NCBI GenBank assembly: GCA_020073385.1
Contig: JAIQFH010000021.1
Location: 1 to 64,000 of the forward strand
Reading direction: 5' to 3'
Source: Terriglobia bacterium
GTDB taxonomy: Bacteria > Acidobacteriota > Terriglobia > Terriglobales > Acidobacteriaceae
Length of the DNA: 64,000 nucleotides
The position numbers and the translations under genes are program-made. The notes under the pieces are model-generated. The model ran no database searches. It had not been told where the DNA came from and saw only the letters and a list, made by a program, of their open reading frames with translations. This document shows, in pieces, positions 53,596-63,055 of the stretch. Positions within the stretch are counted from its first letter, which is position 1. Each line of letters opens with the position of its first letter.

Positions 53596-53859
53596 CTAAA
53601 GCAACCCGAACTTCTTGTCCTGGATCTGTTCATGCTTACGAACCACCACCGCCCCACGTTCATGATCAAATCGAATTGACATGTGGCGACAGCATGAAGA
53701 GCACAACCAAGCGTATTCAAGCCGCCTCGATTCACTTGCGTGTCTCGATGAATCGCTTTGCTTCGCTGTTGCCGGACAGGATTCGACAAAATATAGCTTT
53801 CCTTCGTATAGGTAGCGGAACGTATTCGAACAATGTGGGTTTGCGCATTTAGAGAGCAT
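53596..53859 (-). CDS. Small zinc-ribbon-like protein
   Basis: An 87-residue protein starting MLSKCANPHCSNTFRYLYEG, with a C-x4-C pair and a second pair in WLCSSCCRHMSIRF. Two Cys pairs form a zinc-ribbon-like site. Similar short proteins are frequent in Acidobacteriota. Function is unknown. Confidence 0.6.
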   Translation of the reverse strand: MLSKCANPHCSNTFRYLYEGKLYFVESCPATAKQSDSSRHASESRRLEYAWLCSSCCRHMSIRFDHERGAVVVRKHEQIQDKKFGLL

Positions 53860-53916
53860 GTGATCTCCGAGGTCTCAGTTGGTCAGGCGACAATGGCGTC
53901 GTTAAAGGTCTCCCAA

Positions 53917-54684
53917 CTAAATTCCCAGGATTGTTCGAATTATTGAAGACAGGATGCTCTTCGAGTAAAGACCCAGAACAGCCGAGGTCAAGGCGAACTG
54001 GACAGCACCGTAGGCAAGGCTGCGAGGCTTCCAACCGCCAAACTCAGCTGCGAGTCCACGTTTCCACGAAAGAAATCCAAGACTAGATTTACGATATCTA
54101 TTCTGCCGTCGCTCCCGTTCAGTCCCACCGGAAGCGATGCTCTTCGTGAAATTCCCGGCAACGACCGCAGCTTCCTCGGGATCCGCAAATCCGCGGGCGA
54201 TGATGCTGGGTTCTGCAATGAATTTGCGTAAAGATTGCTCGTCCGGATATTCAAGGACCAGTCGTCCAGGCAAATCTCGTTCGCTAGAGACCTGTATCAC
54301 TGCATACTTCACATTCGCGGAATGAACTAATAGATTCATGGCTCTCAGACCGGCCACCTGATGTTCATCAGGCCCTTTCGCTTCCCACTCTGCAAGTCGA
54401 ATTCCAAATGGCTGTCGGGTGAGGAACGTCTGAACCATATGTGGGAGCCTTGTGCCAGGTGTTGAGTGCGTCACCCTGCCGACTGCTTTGTCGAAATCAC
54501 GACGCGCCGCGTCAGATACTTGGCGCAACGAAACCCCGCCGTTCAAGTCACAGCGTTGGAAGACAAGTGTTGTGGGAGCACTTGCGTCTTCCGAAGTCGA
54601 GGCATTTAAAATAGAAACCGCACATGCTCCCAGCGGATACTCCGATAGTATTCGTCGTTGATGATGATGCCGACCTGCGCGCAT
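53917..54684 (-). CDS. Hypothetical protein, start uncertain
   Basis: The frame of up to 255 residues has coding character from about residue 35 onwards ([60 protein letters not shown]). The first ATG at 54684 would overlap the divergent response regulator start by 60 bases; an internal ATG at 54438 is possible. A hydrophobic stretch near the C-terminus ([20 protein letters not shown]) may be a membrane helix. No family was recognised. Confidence 0.5.
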   Translation of the reverse strand: MRAGRHHHQRRILSEYPLGACAVSILNASTSEDASAPTTLVFQRCDLNGGVSLRQVSDAARRDFDKAVGRVTHSTPGTRLPHMVQTFLTRQPFGIRLAEWEAKGPDEHQVAGLRAMNLLVHSANVKYAVIQVSSERDLPGRLVLEYPDEQSLRKFIAEPSIIARGFADPEEAAVVAGNFTKSIASGGTERERRQNRYRKSSLGFLSWKRGLAAEFGGWKPRSLAYGAVQFALTSAVLGLYSKSILSSIIRTILGI

Positions 54685-55253
54685 CGATCCGGGGTCTGCT
54701 GAAATCAGCGGGTTTGCGCTCTGAAGGCTTTGAGACGGCCGAAGAGTTTCTACGAGGAAACCGTTTGAGTGGCCCCAGTTGCCTGATCTTGGACGTAAGT
54801 CTGCCTGGAATCAGCGGTCTCGATTTTCAGCAGCAACTTCGGAGCGCCGGGCTCCAGATTCCCATAATCTTCGTAACGGGACATGGCGATATCCCGATGT
54901 CGGTCAAAGCCATGAAATCTGGCGCAGTAGAATTCTTGACCAAACCTTTTGACGACAACGAACTGCTCGATGCGGTTCAACAAGCTCTCGCTCGCGATTC
55001 GGTACGCCTTGCGGAGGAAGCAGAAGTTGCTGCCCTGCGAGCGCGCTACGACATGCTGACGCCACGCGAGCACGAAGTGATGTTGCTTGTTGTTTCGGGA
55101 CTCCTTAACAAGCAGATTGCATCAGAGCTGGGAACTAGCGAAATCACCATTAAGGTTCACCGCGCACAGGTGATGCACAAGATGCAGGCTGGCTCCCTTG
55201 CCGAGCTCGTCAGAATGGCAGAGAAGCTCCAGCTTTTCCGAGCAGCCCAGTGA
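54624..55253 (+). CDS. FixJ/NarL-type response regulator
   Basis: A 209-residue two-domain regulator. The receiver has [10 protein letters not shown], the phospho-acceptor Asp in [12 protein letters not shown], switch FVTGHGD and Lys in LTKPFDD. Residues about 145-205 form a LuxR-type helix-turn-helix ([38 protein letters not shown]). The receiver type ([20 protein letters not shown]) is that of FixJ. It lies directly before a second receiver protein and a sigma-54 activator. Probable partners are the two histidine kinases on the opposite strand. Confidence 0.9.
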   Translation: MLPADTPIVFVVDDDADLRASIRGLLKSAGLRSEGFETAEEFLRGNRLSGPSCLILDVSLPGISGLDFQQQLRSAGLQIPIIFVTGHGDIPMSVKAMKSGAVEFLTKPFDDNELLDAVQQALARDSVRLAEEAEVAALRARYDMLTPREHEVMLLVVSGLLNKQIASELGTSEITIKVHRAQVMHKMQAGSLAELVRMAEKLQLFRAAQ

Positions 55254-55369
55254 TATCGGTGGAGCGCCGATTTACGGCGCACGATCCCAAAAATCGTCCT
55301 GCCCCCTTATACCAAAGCATAATTGCGCTTTATTCGGTGACGGACTATTCATTAGGCAACGTGGCTGGC

Positions 55370-55738
55370 ATGGAGAAGCCGAAAGTGGTTACGATTGTCG
55401 ATGATGACGAGAGCGTCCGGAGCGCAGTGCAAGGGTTGATGAAGGAAGCTGGCTTTACGTCGCTAGCGTTCGCATCTGCTGAGGATTTCCTGCACTCCGG
55501 CGAACAGCAACGAACTAGCTGTCTGATTGCTGATATCCGTATGCCCGGAATGTCAGGCTTGGAACTCCAGTCACTCCTGAATGCTGAGCGCTTCAAAATT
55601 CCCATCATCTTCATTACGGCACAAGGTGACGAGAAGATGCGGATGCAGGCGTTACGGGCAGGAGCAGTAGAGTTTCTGACTAAACCCTTCGACGACGAAG
55701 CGCTGCTCGACACTGTACGAGCAGCATTAGAGAGCTAA
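55370..55738 (+). CDS. Single-domain FixJ-type receiver protein
   Basis: A 122-residue receiver with no output domain: VTIVDDDESVRSA, phospho-acceptor Asp in LIADIRMPGMSG, and LTKPFDDE. It resembles the FixJ receiver of the preceding gene and may act as a phosphate sink or relay. The ATG at 55370 is preferred; the longer frame from 55250 has no support. It lies between the FixJ-like gene and the sigma-54 activator. Confidence 0.82.
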   Translation: MEKPKVVTIVDDDESVRSAVQGLMKEAGFTSLAFASAEDFLHSGEQQRTSCLIADIRMPGMSGLELQSLLNAERFKIPIIFITAQGDEKMRMQALRAGAVEFLTKPFDDEALLDTVRAALES

Positions 55739-55790
55739 GCTTCTGGCCCATTGCCGTAAGGCTCAGTGGGGAGCCTTACATGAGATCTTC

Positions 55791-56864
55791 TTGGGGTCAT
55801 CTGTGGAAGGTGTCCGCACAGTTCGCCCGTTGGAACCGGATCGTCACGAGAGCCGATTCGGCCAAATTATAGGTGACAGCCCTGCTCTAGAATTTGTGCT
55901 TGCGGAGGTGGAACGAGTGGCGCCCACTGACTCCACCGTTCTTGTCCTTGGCGAAACAGGAACTGGAAAGGAACTGATCGCGCGTGCAATCCATAACCTC
56001 AGCACACGTTGCGGGCGCCCTTTTGTAAAACTGAATTGCTCGGCCATTCCCCTTGATTTGTTGGAGAGCGAACTGTTTGGTCATGAGAAGGGTGCTTTTA
56101 CCGGAGCGATCGCTCAGAAGATAGGCCGTTTTGAAATGGCCGATTCTGGAACTCTGTTTCTGGATGAAATCGGGGACATGCCGTTGATGTTGCAGCCTAA
56201 GCTGCTACGGGTCCTGCAAGAGCAGGAGTTCGAGCGTCTTGGCAGCGGCCGGACCCACCACATCAACGTGCGCCTTGTCGCTGCGACACACCGAAATCTA
56301 GAAGAGATGGTAGCTCGCAACGAATTTCGGAGCGACCTCTATTATCGTCTGAACGTATTTCCTGTAGTGTTGCCACCGCTGCGGGAGCGCCGCCCGGATA
56401 TTCCGCAGCTAGTCGAGCATTTTGTCGAGGTGTTCGCCCGAAAGATGGATAAACGAATTGATCACGTACCGCAGGCGACAGTGGATGCATTCGTCTCGCA
56501 TTCCTGGCCGGGGAACGTGCGGGAACTACAGAACCTGATTGAACGGGCGGTGATACGGTCAACCGATGGGGTGTTGCCAAACCCTTTGCCAATATCAGAT
56601 CAGGGCGCGAGAACGGCGACTCGTGCTTCTGCACCGAACACGTTCAGAGACTCCAATCGAACAGTAATCCTGCAAGCGCTGCGGGCGGCAGGCTGGGTTA
56701 TCGGTGGATCAGGCGGCGCTGCAGTACGGCTGGGACTGAAGCGGACCACCTTAATTGCCAAAATGAAAAAACTTGGGATCACGCGACCGATGCACCAAAA
56801 CAATTTGGATCCGTTCACCGAAACCGTTGAAAGCGACCAATTCCTGCGACCCTCAACAGAGTGA
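55791..56864 (+). CDS. Sigma-54-dependent activator without a receiver domain
   Basis: A 357-residue protein with a central AAA+ domain: Walker A GETGTGKE, the sigma-54-contact loop GAFTGA, Walker B GTLFLDEIGD, sensor I VRLVAATHRNLEE and the arginine finger region YRLNVF. A Fis-type helix-turn-helix lies at the C-terminus (AAVRLGLKRTTLIAKMKKLG). It lacks the receiver that NtrC-type proteins have at the N-terminus; the separate receiver just upstream might take that role. The start is uncertain (TTG 55791 or GTG 55803). It would activate sigma-54 promoters. Confidence 0.87.
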   Translation: MGSSVEGVRTVRPLEPDRHESRFGQIIGDSPALEFVLAEVERVAPTDSTVLVLGETGTGKELIARAIHNLSTRCGRPFVKLNCSAIPLDLLESELFGHEKGAFTGAIAQKIGRFEMADSGTLFLDEIGDMPLMLQPKLLRVLQEQEFERLGSGRTHHINVRLVAATHRNLEEMVARNEFRSDLYYRLNVFPVVLPPLRERRPDIPQLVEHFVEVFARKMDKRIDHVPQATVDAFVSHSWPGNVRELQNLIERAVIRSTDGVLPNPLPISDQGARTATRASAPNTFRDSNRTVILQALRAAGWVIGGSGGAAVRLGLKRTTLIAKMKKLGITRPMHQNNLDPFTETVESDQFLRPSTE

Positions 56865-56904
56865 CACTCCCAACACGCTAGCTGGCTTTGTTTCCGGGTG
56901 AAGC

Positions 56905-57640
56905 TGCTAAGTTATGCAACCTCCCTAGCTGTAGTCTCGATCGGCATCGTAAATTGAAAGGTTGTGCCCGGTCCAGAGTTGGGGGTTGCCCACAAGCGGC
57001 CGCCATGGGACTCGATAATGGACCGGCTAATCGCCAATCCCATGCCCGTGCCTTGAGGCTTTGATGTGAAGAAAGCATTGAAGATTTGCTCCGCCTGTTC
57101 TGGCTTTATTCCGGTTCCAACATCGGCAACGGAGATCAGAACCTGACGATCCTCACGTCGCGAGGTGAGCGTAAGTTTGCCCGGAGTGCTCAAGTCCGTC
57201 ATAGCTTCGATACCATTGAGCATGAGGTTCATTAAGACTTGCTGTAACTGTACGCGGTCTACCATGATCTGCGGCACATCGCTCGCCAGGTCACCATCAA
57301 TCGAAATCGAATGCCGTGCTGCCTCACTGCGCAGCAAAGCAATCATCTCCCGAATGATTTCATTCACGTTAACCATTTCCCGCCGCAGAAGGCCTTTTTT
57401 GAAGAGTGAACCGATCCGACCGACGATGTCGGACGCTCGGGTGACGTCTTTGATGAGTCTCGAGGCTGCGTCGCGTGCTTCCGTCAGATCGGGTTGATCT
57501 CGGCTGAGCCACCGCATGCAGGTCTTGGCATTTGTTACCGCCGCAGCGATAGGCTGCCTGACCTCGTGGGTCAACGCGGCGGTCAGTTCTCCCATCGTGC
57601 TCACCCGGTGTATGTGCGCAAGCTCCGCCCGCGCGCGCCT
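56905..57640. repeat. Direct repeat over kinase modules, copy 1
   Basis: The tract from the sequence downstream of the stop (CTGCTAAGTTATGCAACCTC) through the H-box matches 60345-61085 with a few percent of base changes by eye. It covers the HisKA and HATPase regions. Recombination between the two copies would delete the gene between them. Confidence 0.85.
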
Positions 57641-60235
57641 GAGCTCTTCTTCGGCGCGATGGCGTTCGAGGTAACGCTGCTCGACGCTGCGGACCCGCAG
57701 TCGGTAGAGCATCCAGATCAATACTATGAAAGAAGCCAAGCATGCCGCGCGGAACCAACCAGTCTGATAGTAGGCCGGGGCGATCGAGAAATCCAAAGAT
57801 GTGCCAGCGTTGTTCCATACTCCGTCGTTATTACAGGCGATGAGACGGAAGTGATAAGACCCCGGATCGAGGTTTGTGTAGAAAGCCTCCCGGCGCGTTC
57901 CTGCTTCCTGCCACTCTTTGTCTTGTCCTTCAAGCTTATAGCGAAAGCGAACCCGTTCGGGAACAGTGAGACTTGTAGCCGTATAGGCGATTTGCAAATT
58001 TGCGATTCGGGACGGCAACTTCAAAAGAGTCGAGTTGTTATATTTCCTGCCGTTAGCAATAACAGATTCAATCAATACAGGTGGCGGCACCGTGTTCCGT
58101 ACAATACGCTTGGGATTGATCCACGATAACCCGTTTGTTGTGGCGAACCAAAGGCGGCCGTCCGTTGTTTGCACGGCCGACGGTGAGGCCAGGGGTCCTC
58201 TCAGTGCTGCGGTCAACCCATCCAGCAAACTGAAGCTCTCGAAGCCCACTTTGCCGGAGCCCAACTGTCGAAGCTGAGCTTCGCGAATGTGAATCATTCC
58301 CCGATGTTCGGAAAACCATAACCCATCTTCAGGATCGGCAATGATTCCGGAAACACCGCCGAAGGTACTGCCGTCGGATGGATTTACCGCCTGAAAGCGG
58401 CTGCCATCAAAGAACTCCAGACCAAGCTCGCCACCAATCCATATCTCCGTCCCTTTGCCCTGGATAGACGTGACGGCCCCTATCTGAACGCCGTCCTTGT
58501 CAGAAAAACTTTTGACTCTGTCATCATTCAGCATCGCGACCGTATTCGCGAATCCGAACCATATACGTCCTTCTGAATCAGTAAACTCCGCAGTCGCGGG
58601 GCCCCGGGGACCACCCAGGCTCTCAAGGCTGGTCCAACTGGACCTTTCCAGTCGAAAAGTTCCTGACTCCATCGATATCCACAATCTGCCCAGCCGGTCC
58701 TGAGCGATAGCGTTAATGCGCGATTGCGGACTCACAGCGATCCCACCTGCCGTTGGCAGATCGAGTTGGCGCAGTATTAGTCCCTGCCCTGCAGGCACAG
58801 CGCCATGGTAGTTGTAGGTTACCGCTCCTGGCTTCGAACCAATCGCATCCAAACGTTCGTGGGCAAGGCGGGAGATATTCCACGGCGTCGCGAACCACAC
58901 AACGCCATTCGGATCACGATAGGCGCAATCAACGGGCTGGTCACGCAGTTGTGTCACGATTTTGTCATTCCGAATCTTCAGCAGAACCTGAGGCCCGATA
59001 CCGGCAGCCCAAAGCGCCCCTTGGTCACCCGCCGTCAGAGCGCTTGTTGTAAAAGAGTGCAACGATGGGATCGGCAGAGCCCCGCGATACGAAATTGGCT
59101 GAAGGGGGACCGAGACGACAGGACTTTGTCGGAATCGATCTAGTCCGCCGCTCGTGCCGAACCATACATTGCCCTCGCGGTCCTGCAGCACGCAATGTAC
59201 GTAATCGCTGGTCAGACCATTCTCTTGGGTGAACGCCTCCACCTCGGAATTGTGGAACTGCCATGCAGACGGCCCTTTAATCTTTGGTGGATGGAGGCGC
59301 TCCGGATACGGAACACGACGGATTCCATTGCCAGCGGTGGTAATCCAAAGACTTCCTTGACCGTCAAATGTGATTGCCGGCGCTCCTACAAGGACTGCCG
59401 GCCCCGACCTTCCGTCGTTTTTTCCTGGCAACGGAACAGGTCGGACTCCGTAGCCCCCTTCTGCCATCCACAATGTGTCGTCGGGCGCTTCAGCAAGGCT
59501 TTCCACAATAGGTAGGAGCCGCTGTGCAGCTATCTGAAACTGGTGTCCTCCCTCCACGAGATACGCCACACTGGTCGGCGTCCCCACCCAAACTGTGCCG
59601 GCGTGATCTACGAAAACGGTATTGGCTGGGCCCGCGAACCCCCAATCAGTTCCGACCTTTCTCCAGTGTGAACCTTCTAGGCGAGCTAGCCCATCCTCTC
59701 CTGCCGCTATCCAAATTGCGCCCTGCCGGTCACGTGCGAATGCCAACACCGCACGAGAAGGAAGCCCCTCCGGCTTGCCGTAGTCGGTCACCGTTCCATT
59801 CTTAAGGACGCTGACCCCTCCGTACAGATAGCCCACCCATAGACCTCCATCTGGTACGGCGAATAGAGAGATCACATTGCGTTGCGGAAAGGCCTGCCCG
59901 GATTGCAATTTGTAGGGTTGAAATCGAATTCCATCGAAACGAAATAATCCGGTTGGAGTCCCTAGCCACAAGTAGCCATCCGTGGTTTGGGCCAACGCGC
60001 TTACCTGGCCGGGCGCTCCTTCGATATAGGTCCAGCTTGTGTGGTAGAGCTGGTCGAGGCTGCGATCACGATCGATCCCGTAAAGGTGGCCGCAGAGACA
60101 TAGGAGCCAAGAGCAGAGCCAGAAGCCAAATCTCCTCTGACGGGGTGTGTTCCGGGCCAGGGACCTGACGAAGTCGGTCAATTGTTCTGGATCTCGTTGA
60201 ATGTCCAGCATCATCTTTGATTCGCGACCGACCAA
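56912..60235 (-). CDS. Beta-propeller (Reg_prop/Y_Y_Y) sensor histidine kinase
   Basis: A 1107-residue hybrid-type sensor. After a membrane or signal segment (FGFWLCSWLLCLCGHLYGI) come about 14 propeller repeats of the two-component-regulator type, for example TTDGYLWLGTPTGLFRFDGI and DREGNVWFGTSGGLDRF. A Y_Y_Y domain near residues 735-820 has LEGQDKEWQEAG. Then a membrane helix (AACLASFIVLIWMLYRLRVR), a HisKA H-box ELTAALTHEVRQPI, and an HATPase domain with GTGIKPEQAEQIF and GTGMGLAISRSI. It would sense sugars or polysaccharide products, as in related proteins. The kinase module is almost identical to that of the next gene. Confidence 0.92.
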   Translation of the reverse strand: MVGRESKMMLDIQRDPEQLTDFVRSLARNTPRQRRFGFWLCSWLLCLCGHLYGIDRDRSLDQLYHTSWTYIEGAPGQVSALAQTTDGYLWLGTPTGLFRFDGIRFQPYKLQSGQAFPQRNVISLFAVPDGGLWVGYLYGGVSVLKNGTVTDYGKPEGLPSRAVLAFARDRQGAIWIAAGEDGLARLEGSHWRKVGTDWGFAGPANTVFVDHAGTVWVGTPTSVAYLVEGGHQFQIAAQRLLPIVESLAEAPDDTLWMAEGGYGVRPVPLPGKNDGRSGPAVLVGAPAITFDGQGSLWITTAGNGIRRVPYPERLHPPKIKGPSAWQFHNSEVEAFTQENGLTSDYVHCVLQDREGNVWFGTSGGLDRFRQSPVVSVPLQPISYRGALPIPSLHSFTTSALTAGDQGALWAAGIGPQVLLKIRNDKIVTQLRDQPVDCAYRDPNGVVWFATPWNISRLAHERLDAIGSKPGAVTYNYHGAVPAGQGLILRQLDLPTAGGIAVSPQSRINAIAQDRLGRLWISMESGTFRLERSSWTSLESLGGPRGPATAEFTDSEGRIWFGFANTVAMLNDDRVKSFSDKDGVQIGAVTSIQGKGTEIWIGGELGLEFFDGSRFQAVNPSDGSTFGGVSGIIADPEDGLWFSEHRGMIHIREAQLRQLGSGKVGFESFSLLDGLTAALRGPLASPSAVQTTDGRLWFATTNGLSWINPKRIVRNTVPPPVLIESVIANGRKYNNSTLLKLPSRIANLQIAYTATSLTVPERVRFRYKLEGQDKEWQEAGTRREAFYTNLDPGSYHFRLIACNNDGVWNNAGTSLDFSIAPAYYQTGWFRAACLASFIVLIWMLYRLRVRSVEQRYLERHRAEEELRRARAELAHIHRVSTMGELTAALTHEVRQPIAAAVTNAKTCMRWLSRDQPDLTEARDAASRLIKDVTRASDIVGRIGSLFKKGLLRREMVNVNEIIREMIALLRSEAARHSISIDGDLASDVPQIMVDRVQLQQVLMNLMLNGIEAMTDLSTPGKLTLTSRREDRQVLISVADVGTGIKPEQAEQIFNAFFTSKPQGTGMGLAISRSIIESHGGRLWATPNSGPGTTFQFTMPIETTAREVA

Positions 60236-60344
60236 GGTCCCTCACAGTCCAATCGCTCGGGACAGAAGCAATGACCAGCTTTATTTTGCGGCATCGGGCT
60301 CAGCAGAAACAGGTGATCCGTGGATCACACATCCCGAAAGTCAG

Positions 60345-61085
60345 TGAGGCTGCTAAGTTATGCAACCTCCCTAGCTGCAGCCTCGATCGGCAGCGTGAAC
60401 TGAAAGGTTGTGCCCGGTCCAGAGTTGGGGGCTGCCCACAAGCGGCCGCCATGGGACTCGACAATGGACCGGCTAATCGCCAATCCCATGCCCGTGCCTT
60501 GAGGTTTTGATGTGAAGAAAGCATTGAAGATTTGCTCCGCCTGTTCTGGCTTTATTCCGGTTCCAACATCGACCACGGAGATCAGAACCTGCCCATTCTC
60601 CTCATGCCGCGAGCTGATCGTAAGTTTGCCGGGAGTGTTCAAGTCCGTCATAGCTTCAATGCCATTCAGCATCAGATTCATCAAGACCTGCTGTAACTGT
60701 ACGCGGTCCACCATGATCTGCGGCACATCGCTCGCCAGGTCACCATCAATCGAAATCGAATGCCTTGCTGCCTCACTGCGCAGCAAAACGATCATCTCCC
60801 GAATGATTTCATTTACATTCACCATTTCTCGCTGCAGAAGGCCTTTCTTGAACAGGGAACCGATCCGACTGATGATATCGGAGGCTCGGGTGACGTCTTT
60901 GATGAGTCTCGAGGCCGCGTCGCGTGCTTCCGTCAGATCGGGTTGATCTCGGCTGAGCCACCGCATGCAGGTCTTGGCGTTTGTTACCGCCGCAGAGATC
61001 GGCTGTTTGACCTCGTGGGTCAATGCGGCGGTCAGTTCTCCCATCGTGCTCACGCGGTTGATGTGCGCAAGGTCCGCCTGTGCTT
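60345..61085. repeat. Direct repeat over kinase modules, copy 2
   Basis: It is the partner of 56905-57640. About 20 of roughly 238 aligned residues differ between the encoded proteins by my count, so the copies are recent or maintained by gene conversion. Confidence 0.85.
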
Positions 61086-62064
61086 GGCGCAATCGCTCGT
61101 GTTCCTCCTCTGCCCGCTTTCTTTCAGTGATATCGCGGATAAAGCCAGTGAACACTTGCCCACCTTCAGTGGTCGCCTCCCCAAAGGCGACTTCGACCGG
61201 GAATTCTTCGCCATTCCTCTTTAGGCCGATTAGCTCGGTGCCATCCCAATTCATGTGTCGCTGCCCGGTGCTTACAAATCGTTGCAGACCAGCCTTGTGC
61301 AAATCACGCAGGTAATCGGGCATCAAAATAGTCAGGGATTCACCAATTAACTCCTGGAGCGCGTAGCCAAACATTTTGCTAGCTGCAGAGTTGGCGAAAA
61401 GGATACGGCTGTTCCAATCGATTGTGACAACGGCATCGGTGGCCACCTCGACCACCGACCGATAGCCGGCTTCGCTGCGTCGAAGCGCGTCTTCAGCGTG
61501 GTTCCGCGCCTCAAGAGCTCGGGCGTTGACGATCGCCACGGCTGCTTGATCGGCGAATAACTTCATCCAAGTAAAGCCCTGTCGGTCCAGAGGAACGCGG
61601 GTAAAGACTGCAAGCACGCCCAAAGTCTTGCCACCTGAAATGAGCGGGTACCCCGCAAAACTGCGAATCCCTTCGCGTTGTGCCCATTCTGGCCGTGCAA
61701 TCTGCTCTCGTTCGCTGGCCACGTCGTGAATCAACATCGCTCTTCCACTCCCGCCGACTCTTCCCACCTTCTGTGTATTGACGGGCATACGGCGGAAATG
61801 GCCGTCAAGAACTGTCCAATCTTCTCCAGGCGACTGGAGAGGAGTTCCCGCGCTCGCGACCAAGTGAAAACACTCTGTTTGGTCGAGGCACTCTGCTCGC
61901 ATGAAGCAGGAGACACAGATATCGCCCGGAGACGCAAGCCAGATGCGCGCGAGGGCAATATCAGGGTGACCTGCACACCCTTCCACAATTGTGCGGAGGA
62001 CGCCCTGAACACTTTGTTCAGCGGCGACCCTTACGGCAAGCGAGAGAAGAGCCTCCGCGTTCAT
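60358..62064 (-). CDS. GAF-PAS sensor histidine kinase
   Basis: A 568-residue kinase. Residues about 1-190 hold a GAF domain (IRSFAGYPLISGGKTLGVLA). A PAS domain follows (VVEVATDAVVTIDWNSRILF, EEFPVEVAFGEATTEGGQVF). The H-box is ELTAALTHEVKQPI and the ATP-binding domain carries GTGIKPEQAEQIF. The start ATG at 62064 overlaps the end of a truncated Ser/Thr-kinase-like frame (ATGA). The N-terminus is like the part that follows the ATPase module in trifunctional Ser/Thr kinase-ATPase-histidine kinases. The second and third domains may sense redox or a small ligand. Confidence 0.87.
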   Translation of the reverse strand: MNAEALLSLAVRVAAEQSVQGVLRTIVEGCAGHPDIALARIWLASPGDICVSCFMRAECLDQTECFHLVASAGTPLQSPGEDWTVLDGHFRRMPVNTQKVGRVGGSGRAMLIHDVASEREQIARPEWAQREGIRSFAGYPLISGGKTLGVLAVFTRVPLDRQGFTWMKLFADQAAVAIVNARALEARNHAEDALRRSEAGYRSVVEVATDAVVTIDWNSRILFANSAASKMFGYALQELIGESLTILMPDYLRDLHKAGLQRFVSTGQRHMNWDGTELIGLKRNGEEFPVEVAFGEATTEGGQVFTGFIRDITERKRAEEEHERLRQAQADLAHINRVSTMGELTAALTHEVKQPISAAVTNAKTCMRWLSRDQPDLTEARDAASRLIKDVTRASDIISRIGSLFKKGLLQREMVNVNEIIREMIVLLRSEAARHSISIDGDLASDVPQIMVDRVQLQQVLMNLMLNGIEAMTDLNTPGKLTISSRHEENGQVLISVVDVGTGIKPEQAEQIFNAFFTSKPQGTGMGLAISRSIVESHGGRLWAAPNSGPGTTFQFTLPIEAAAREVA

Positions 62065-62495
62065 AAGAAAACCGACTTTTTTCTGAGGTGCGCTCTGCTG
62101 GGTCTCGTTGCGCGCACATCCTTGTGAATGAGCTTCCTTTCGTGCAACCCGTCGAGCGCTGTTGCGAGGCCGACAGCGACCCGTAAGAACTGCGTCCTCT
62201 CCATCGCCCCTGAAAGGAATCCATCGAGAGTTTCGCCGCCAGGATCTTCAAGTACGAGCGTCAGTTCCGCGCCTCGGTCTGAAAGATCCACGGGCCGCAC
62301 CGCCCAAGCCGAGTCCAGTTCGCTCCTCAATGAGTATTCGTGATCGATCTTCTTGAGTGTCTCGGGGCTGGGCCGAGTTGTAGCCGGGGTCAGCAACAGA
62401 ACGGGAGGTAGTTCTGTTTGCTCCGCGTGAGCCCGGTACAGAATGAATTCTCCGTCGTCACGGAGACGGTTGAGGGAATACCCCGAAAGCTGCAC
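62061..62495 (-). pseudogene. Truncated Ser/Thr-kinase-like N-lobe
   Basis: The first 125 residues resemble the N-lobe of the Ser/Thr-kinase-like domain in trifunctional sensor kinases: YSLNRLRDDGEFILYRAHAE, LTLVLEDPGGETLDGFL, and LATALDGLHERKLIHKDV. The catalytic loop should continue KPAN, but the frame ends RATRPSRAHLRKKSVFL within 17 residues. The C-lobe, and the ATPase and TPR regions found in complete versions, are absent. It is the 5' stump of a larger gene joined to the GAF-PAS kinase gene. Confidence 0.7.
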
Positions 62496-62666
62496 TATGA
62501 CCCCCCACGCCCCACGGCATCACCGTGCTTATTGGCTTTGGATTGGTCCGCACCGAGCGCAAGGGAGGACCGATGATGCCTTTTCAGGAGATTTTAGAAC
62601 CAGATTGCGACAGGAATCAACAACGGAAGGATTGCATGCACGTTTAACGTGTGTGGGAGTGGACGG
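62496..62666. other. Intergenic region without recognisable features
   Basis: No gene, hairpin with T-run or palindrome was seen here. It separates the stump from the small acidic protein gene. Confidence 0.35.
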
Positions 62667-63002
62667 TCACAGCGGGCGCGAACCGTACAAACGCGACACT
62701 CTAAGCATCTCCGCGACGGCCTCTTCACTGAGGGGAGGATCATCAGAATCGCCGGTGATAAGCTCTTCGGCCGCGCGGCCCAGTTCTTCATCGAGACTCT
62801 CGGCTACAAAGCAACAATCCACACAGGCGGTCTCTCGTTGGACGTATTTCGATGGATCCTCGGAGACTAGAATCGCGCGCAGTTCTTCCTCTGTTTCCTC
62901 TAGATACATCTCCTCTTGACTAGCAACCGTCTCGTAGTAGGCGTCTACATCATTCGGAATGTTCTTCGGAATCACATTGTCGTTACTCATATTGATCGAC
63001 AT
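62667..63002 (-). CDS. Small acidic Cys-containing protein upstream of the stump
   Basis: A 111-residue protein from ATG 63002 (an ATG at 63008 is also possible); GAGGGG lies upstream. It has acidic helices (VASQEEMYLEETEEELRAIL, SLDEELGRAAEELI), a Cys cluster ETACVDCC near the middle, and a C-terminal SEEAVAEMLRVSRLYGSRPL. No family was recognised. It follows a ferritin-domain enzyme by 53 bases on the same strand, so it may be part of a two-gene unit. It could be a partner protein or a peptide precursor; there is no direct evidence for the latter. Confidence 0.55.
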   Translation of the reverse strand: MSINMSNDNVIPKNIPNDVDAYYETVASQEEMYLEETEEELRAILVSEDPSKYVQRETACVDCCFVAESLDEELGRAAEELITGDSDDPPLSEEAVAEMLRVSRLYGSRPL

Positions 63003-63055
63003 TGGCATTTCCCCTCTCAATAGTTCGTTTACTCGGTGCGCCTTTCCCCAATGGA

